64,000 bases of DNA from CAVPXC01 sp963709505 (GTDB lineage: Bacteria > Chloroflexota > Anaerolineae > JAAEKA01): contig CAVPXC010000019.1 in assembly GCA_963709505.1 (NCBI GenBank), positions 1 to 64,000 on the forward strand, given 5' to 3'. Made by a program: the position numbers and the translations under genes. How positions within the stretch are numbered: position 1 is the first letter of the stretch; each line of letters starts with the position of its first letter. Shown piece after piece: positions 62,202 to 64,000 of this stretch. The notes beneath the pieces were generated by a model. It was given only the letters and a program-made list of their open reading frames with translations, was not told where the DNA came from and made no database searches.

Positions 62202-64000
62202 TTACTCAGGGATGTCGATCACTGCCATGTGAATTTGGTCGCCCTGCACCTGGTGGCTGTTTCGATCACGCAGCGGCAAGCGTTGACCTGATTGAGGCTC
62301 GTACACGCCAACCTGAATCTCATAAACGTTGCCTGGTAGAAGTGAGGGAAGGCTCAGACGATGCGTATGAGTAATGATTTCTCCAGGTTCCCACAGGCTG
62401 CTGGGGTAATAGCCGTCAGTTAGTTGCTGGTCATTTCCCGTGACTTGTCGACCCTGGGCATCCACCAGGTGAGCGAATACCGAGTAGTCGGTAGGCAACT
62501 GCTGCAGCGCCCTCCATCGCATTTCTATTGTCACCTGCTGCCCAGGCCCAGGATGCTCTGGTACAAGCCGGTAGCTTTCAAGGGCAAGCTGATCATCAAA
62601 CGTGTAAGCGGGCGGGAGTATTGTCTGCTCAGCTAGTGTGCTCTGCTCTTGAAGCACCTTGATGCGGCCAAAGTAGACAGCGTCTCCTAGCACGTTGCCT
62701 TGTGCGTCGACCACCTCAAGATGACTTTCTTCTACGCTCTCACTGCCCGGGCAAAAAAGGGCCACTTTGAGCGAAGCAAGGCTTGGTAGTTTCTCCCAAG
62801 GCGTGTCAGCCCAATACAGTTGGTATGTCTCGCGAAAGATATCGCCTGGCCGCCAGATTGACGTGGGGTAGTTGCCGTGTCCTGGGTGAGACATTACCCA
62901 GGCCCTGGGGTACTTATCGCCGTCCAGCAGATGAATTGACAAAGTGTAGTTGTTGTTGGTCGATTGCAACGCCTTCCAGACGAGAGTCACCTGCACCGGA
63001 TCGCCGACGGTCAGGCGCTGTGGCTCGACGTTGTAGCCGATGGAGCTCGGCAAAGCCGCCAATAGTCGCGTGGAGAGGGTTCTCACCGGGCAACAGATCA
63101 GAAAGGGTCTCCATGTGCGGTGGCAGCGTAGGCCGGCTTCAGCACAAACAAGGGGACGGCAACGGCTAATGCCAACAACCCTACCCAAAAGGCCGTAACG
63201 CCTGCTAGACGGAAACGCCGAGGCAATATGTGGTACAACCCTAGCACGAGCAGAAAGCAGATGGCTGAGAGTGCCGGAAAGAGGTATCGTCCCCGAGGCT
63301 CCGGTGAATCGCCGGCTTTGACATAGGATAGCAGGAACGACTCCGCAACAAAGAAACAGGCTACCACGACGATCAGGCGCATACGTCCTGTTTGGCGTTT
63401 GTCCACTAGGTACAACACTACACCTGCCGCGGCCAGGACACACCAAATCGCCAGAAGTACTATCAGCCAGGAGGGCAGCGTTAGCGTATCCCAGCCAAAC
63501 TGTCCCCAGAAGGTCATAAAGGCAAACCGTACTGCGTGCCACGCACCAGGCGCAGCTTCTGCCGAAACGCCAGCCAGGAGGCGATCGATGTAGACAGAGA
63601 TGGAGCCGTAATTGCCCAAGGACTGATTGTACAGAGTCTTTATTGCGGCCCACCCATGCAAGGATCGGGATACTCGCAATGCCGATTATCAAGGCGATCT
63701 TTACCAACGTGCGCACGAAGCCCTCCTTGTTCGTGCGCCAGGCACGAGCAAGAACAACCAATGCAGCCAATCCCACCAGGGGCAGCAATATGATTGCGCT
63801 GTATTTGGCAATAATTGCCAGGGCCGCCACCAGCGCGGCAAGGAACAGAACCCAGATCCTGGGATTATGCAGCACAACGTAGGCGCACAACAAGACACAC
63901 CACCCGCTTAATACTGCGACCAAAATATCGTTGTTGACGATTGCAGACGCAAAGATATATTGAGGGATGAACGCATTGACTGCCATCATCGCAAGGGCCA
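62202..64000 (-). CDS. DUF2142/GT39-like membrane protein with C-terminal modules, 5' partial, frameshifted
   Basis: The gene runs off the right edge. The visible membrane part begins FIPQYIFASAIVNNDILVAV, a typical GT-C/DUF2142 acidic loop (NND). It changes frame near 63647 (GGG run) to AAIKTLYNQSLGNYGSIS, then to PEPRGRYLFPALSAICFLLV. Two further shifts near 63115 and 63050 lead to SIGYNVEPQRLTVGDPVQVT. The last about 280 residues hold two beta modules (LVWKALQSTNNNYTLSIHLL; EMRWRALQQLPTDYSVFAHL; VGVYEPQSGQRLPLRDRNSH). The same module family ends all five genes of this cluster from 51686 on. Confidence 0.72.
   Translation of the reverse strand, partial: ALAMMAVNAFIPQYIFASAIVNNDILVAVLSGWCVLLCAYVVLHNPRIWVLFLAALVAALAIIAKYSAIILLPLVGLAALVVLARAWRTNKEGFVRTLVKIALIIGIASIPILAWVGRNKDSVQSVLGQLRLHLCLHRSPPGWRFGRSCAWCVARSTVCLYDLLGTVWLGYANAALLADSTSGDLVCPGRGRCSVVPSGQTPNRTYAPDRRGSLFLCCGVVPAILCQSRRFTGASGTIPLSGTLSHLLSARARVVPHIASAFPSSRRYGLLGRVVGISRCRPLVCAEAGLRCHRTWRPFLICCPVRTLSTRLLAALPSSIGYNVEPQRLTVGDPVQVTLVWKALQSTNNNYTLSIHLLDGDKYPRAWVMSHPGHGNYPTSIWRPGDIFRETYQLYWADTPWEKLPSLASLKVALFCPGSESVEESHLEVVDAQGNVLGDAVYFGRIKVLQEQSTLAEQTILPPAYTFDDQLALESYRLVPEHPGPGQQVTIEMRWRALQQLPTDYSVFAHLVDAQGRQVTGNDQQLTDGYYPSSLWEPGEIITHTHRLSLPSLLPGNVYEIQVGVYEPQSGQRLPLRDRNSHQVQGDQIHMAVIDIPE

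Overview
The window is a GC-rich stretch of bacterial chromosome that reads like a Chloroflexota genome (Anaerolineae/Caldilineae type). This is inferred from the mix of genes, not from a marker gene: a suf operon with its SufR-type repressor, an M32 carboxypeptidase, UbiA prenyltransferases of the MenA and homogentisate types, multi-GAF SpoIIE phosphatases, large YfhO/PTPS-related surface-glycan membrane proteins, and many different intergenic inverted repeats. No rRNA, tRNA or CRISPR array was seen.

Layout. 1-5972 (minus): iron-sulfur assembly operon sufR-sufC-sufB-sufD-rhodanese-sufU, with a strong promoter at 6023-6052 and an inverted repeat in four of its five gaps. 6254-12913: housekeeping and metabolic genes (beta-hydroxyacid dehydrogenase, redoxin-like protein, anchored surface protein, cyclophilin, M32 peptidase, GT2, Nudix). 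13346-15378 (plus): 2-oxoacid dehydrogenase E1 alpha and beta. 16010-20169 (minus): two UbiA prenyltransferases, a nucleotidyltransferase pair and glutamine synthetase. 20543-24182 (plus): a SNF2-type helicase translationally coupled to an unrecognised cysteine-rich protein, the best candidate for an undescribed two-gene system. 24192-27454: secreted TIM-barrel/beta-propeller protein. 27627-35836: a decayed accessory or defence island with a P450 relic, a gutted SNF2 helicase, a Toprim fragment, a broken DUF1156 methylase plus a relic of its 5' end, an MIT_C (PLD-like) remnant and a RecB/AddA-type nuclease remnant. Two toxin-antitoxin-like modules (PIN/UPF0175-like and AbiEi/AbiEii) stay intact in it. 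35841-43382 (minus): TtcA-like protein, aldolase-fold protein without zinc ligands, HAD phosphatase, AI-2E permease, signal peptidase I, pnp and rpsO. 43544-47778 (minus): RsbW/SpoIIE/STAS partner-switching cluster. 47819-64000 (minus): surface polysaccharide or glycosyltransferase cluster dominated by tandem large membrane proteins that share a C-terminal beta module.

Quality warning. At least a dozen otherwise well-conserved genes, including pnp, sufU and E1 alpha, are broken by single-base frame shifts whose other-frame continuation restores the conserved sequence. This suggests residual indel errors in an assembled genome rather than real decay at those places. The island at 27.6-35.8 kb is different: it shows large deletions and junctions as well, so it is truly degraded. 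Frame-shifted genes below are given with restored boundaries.
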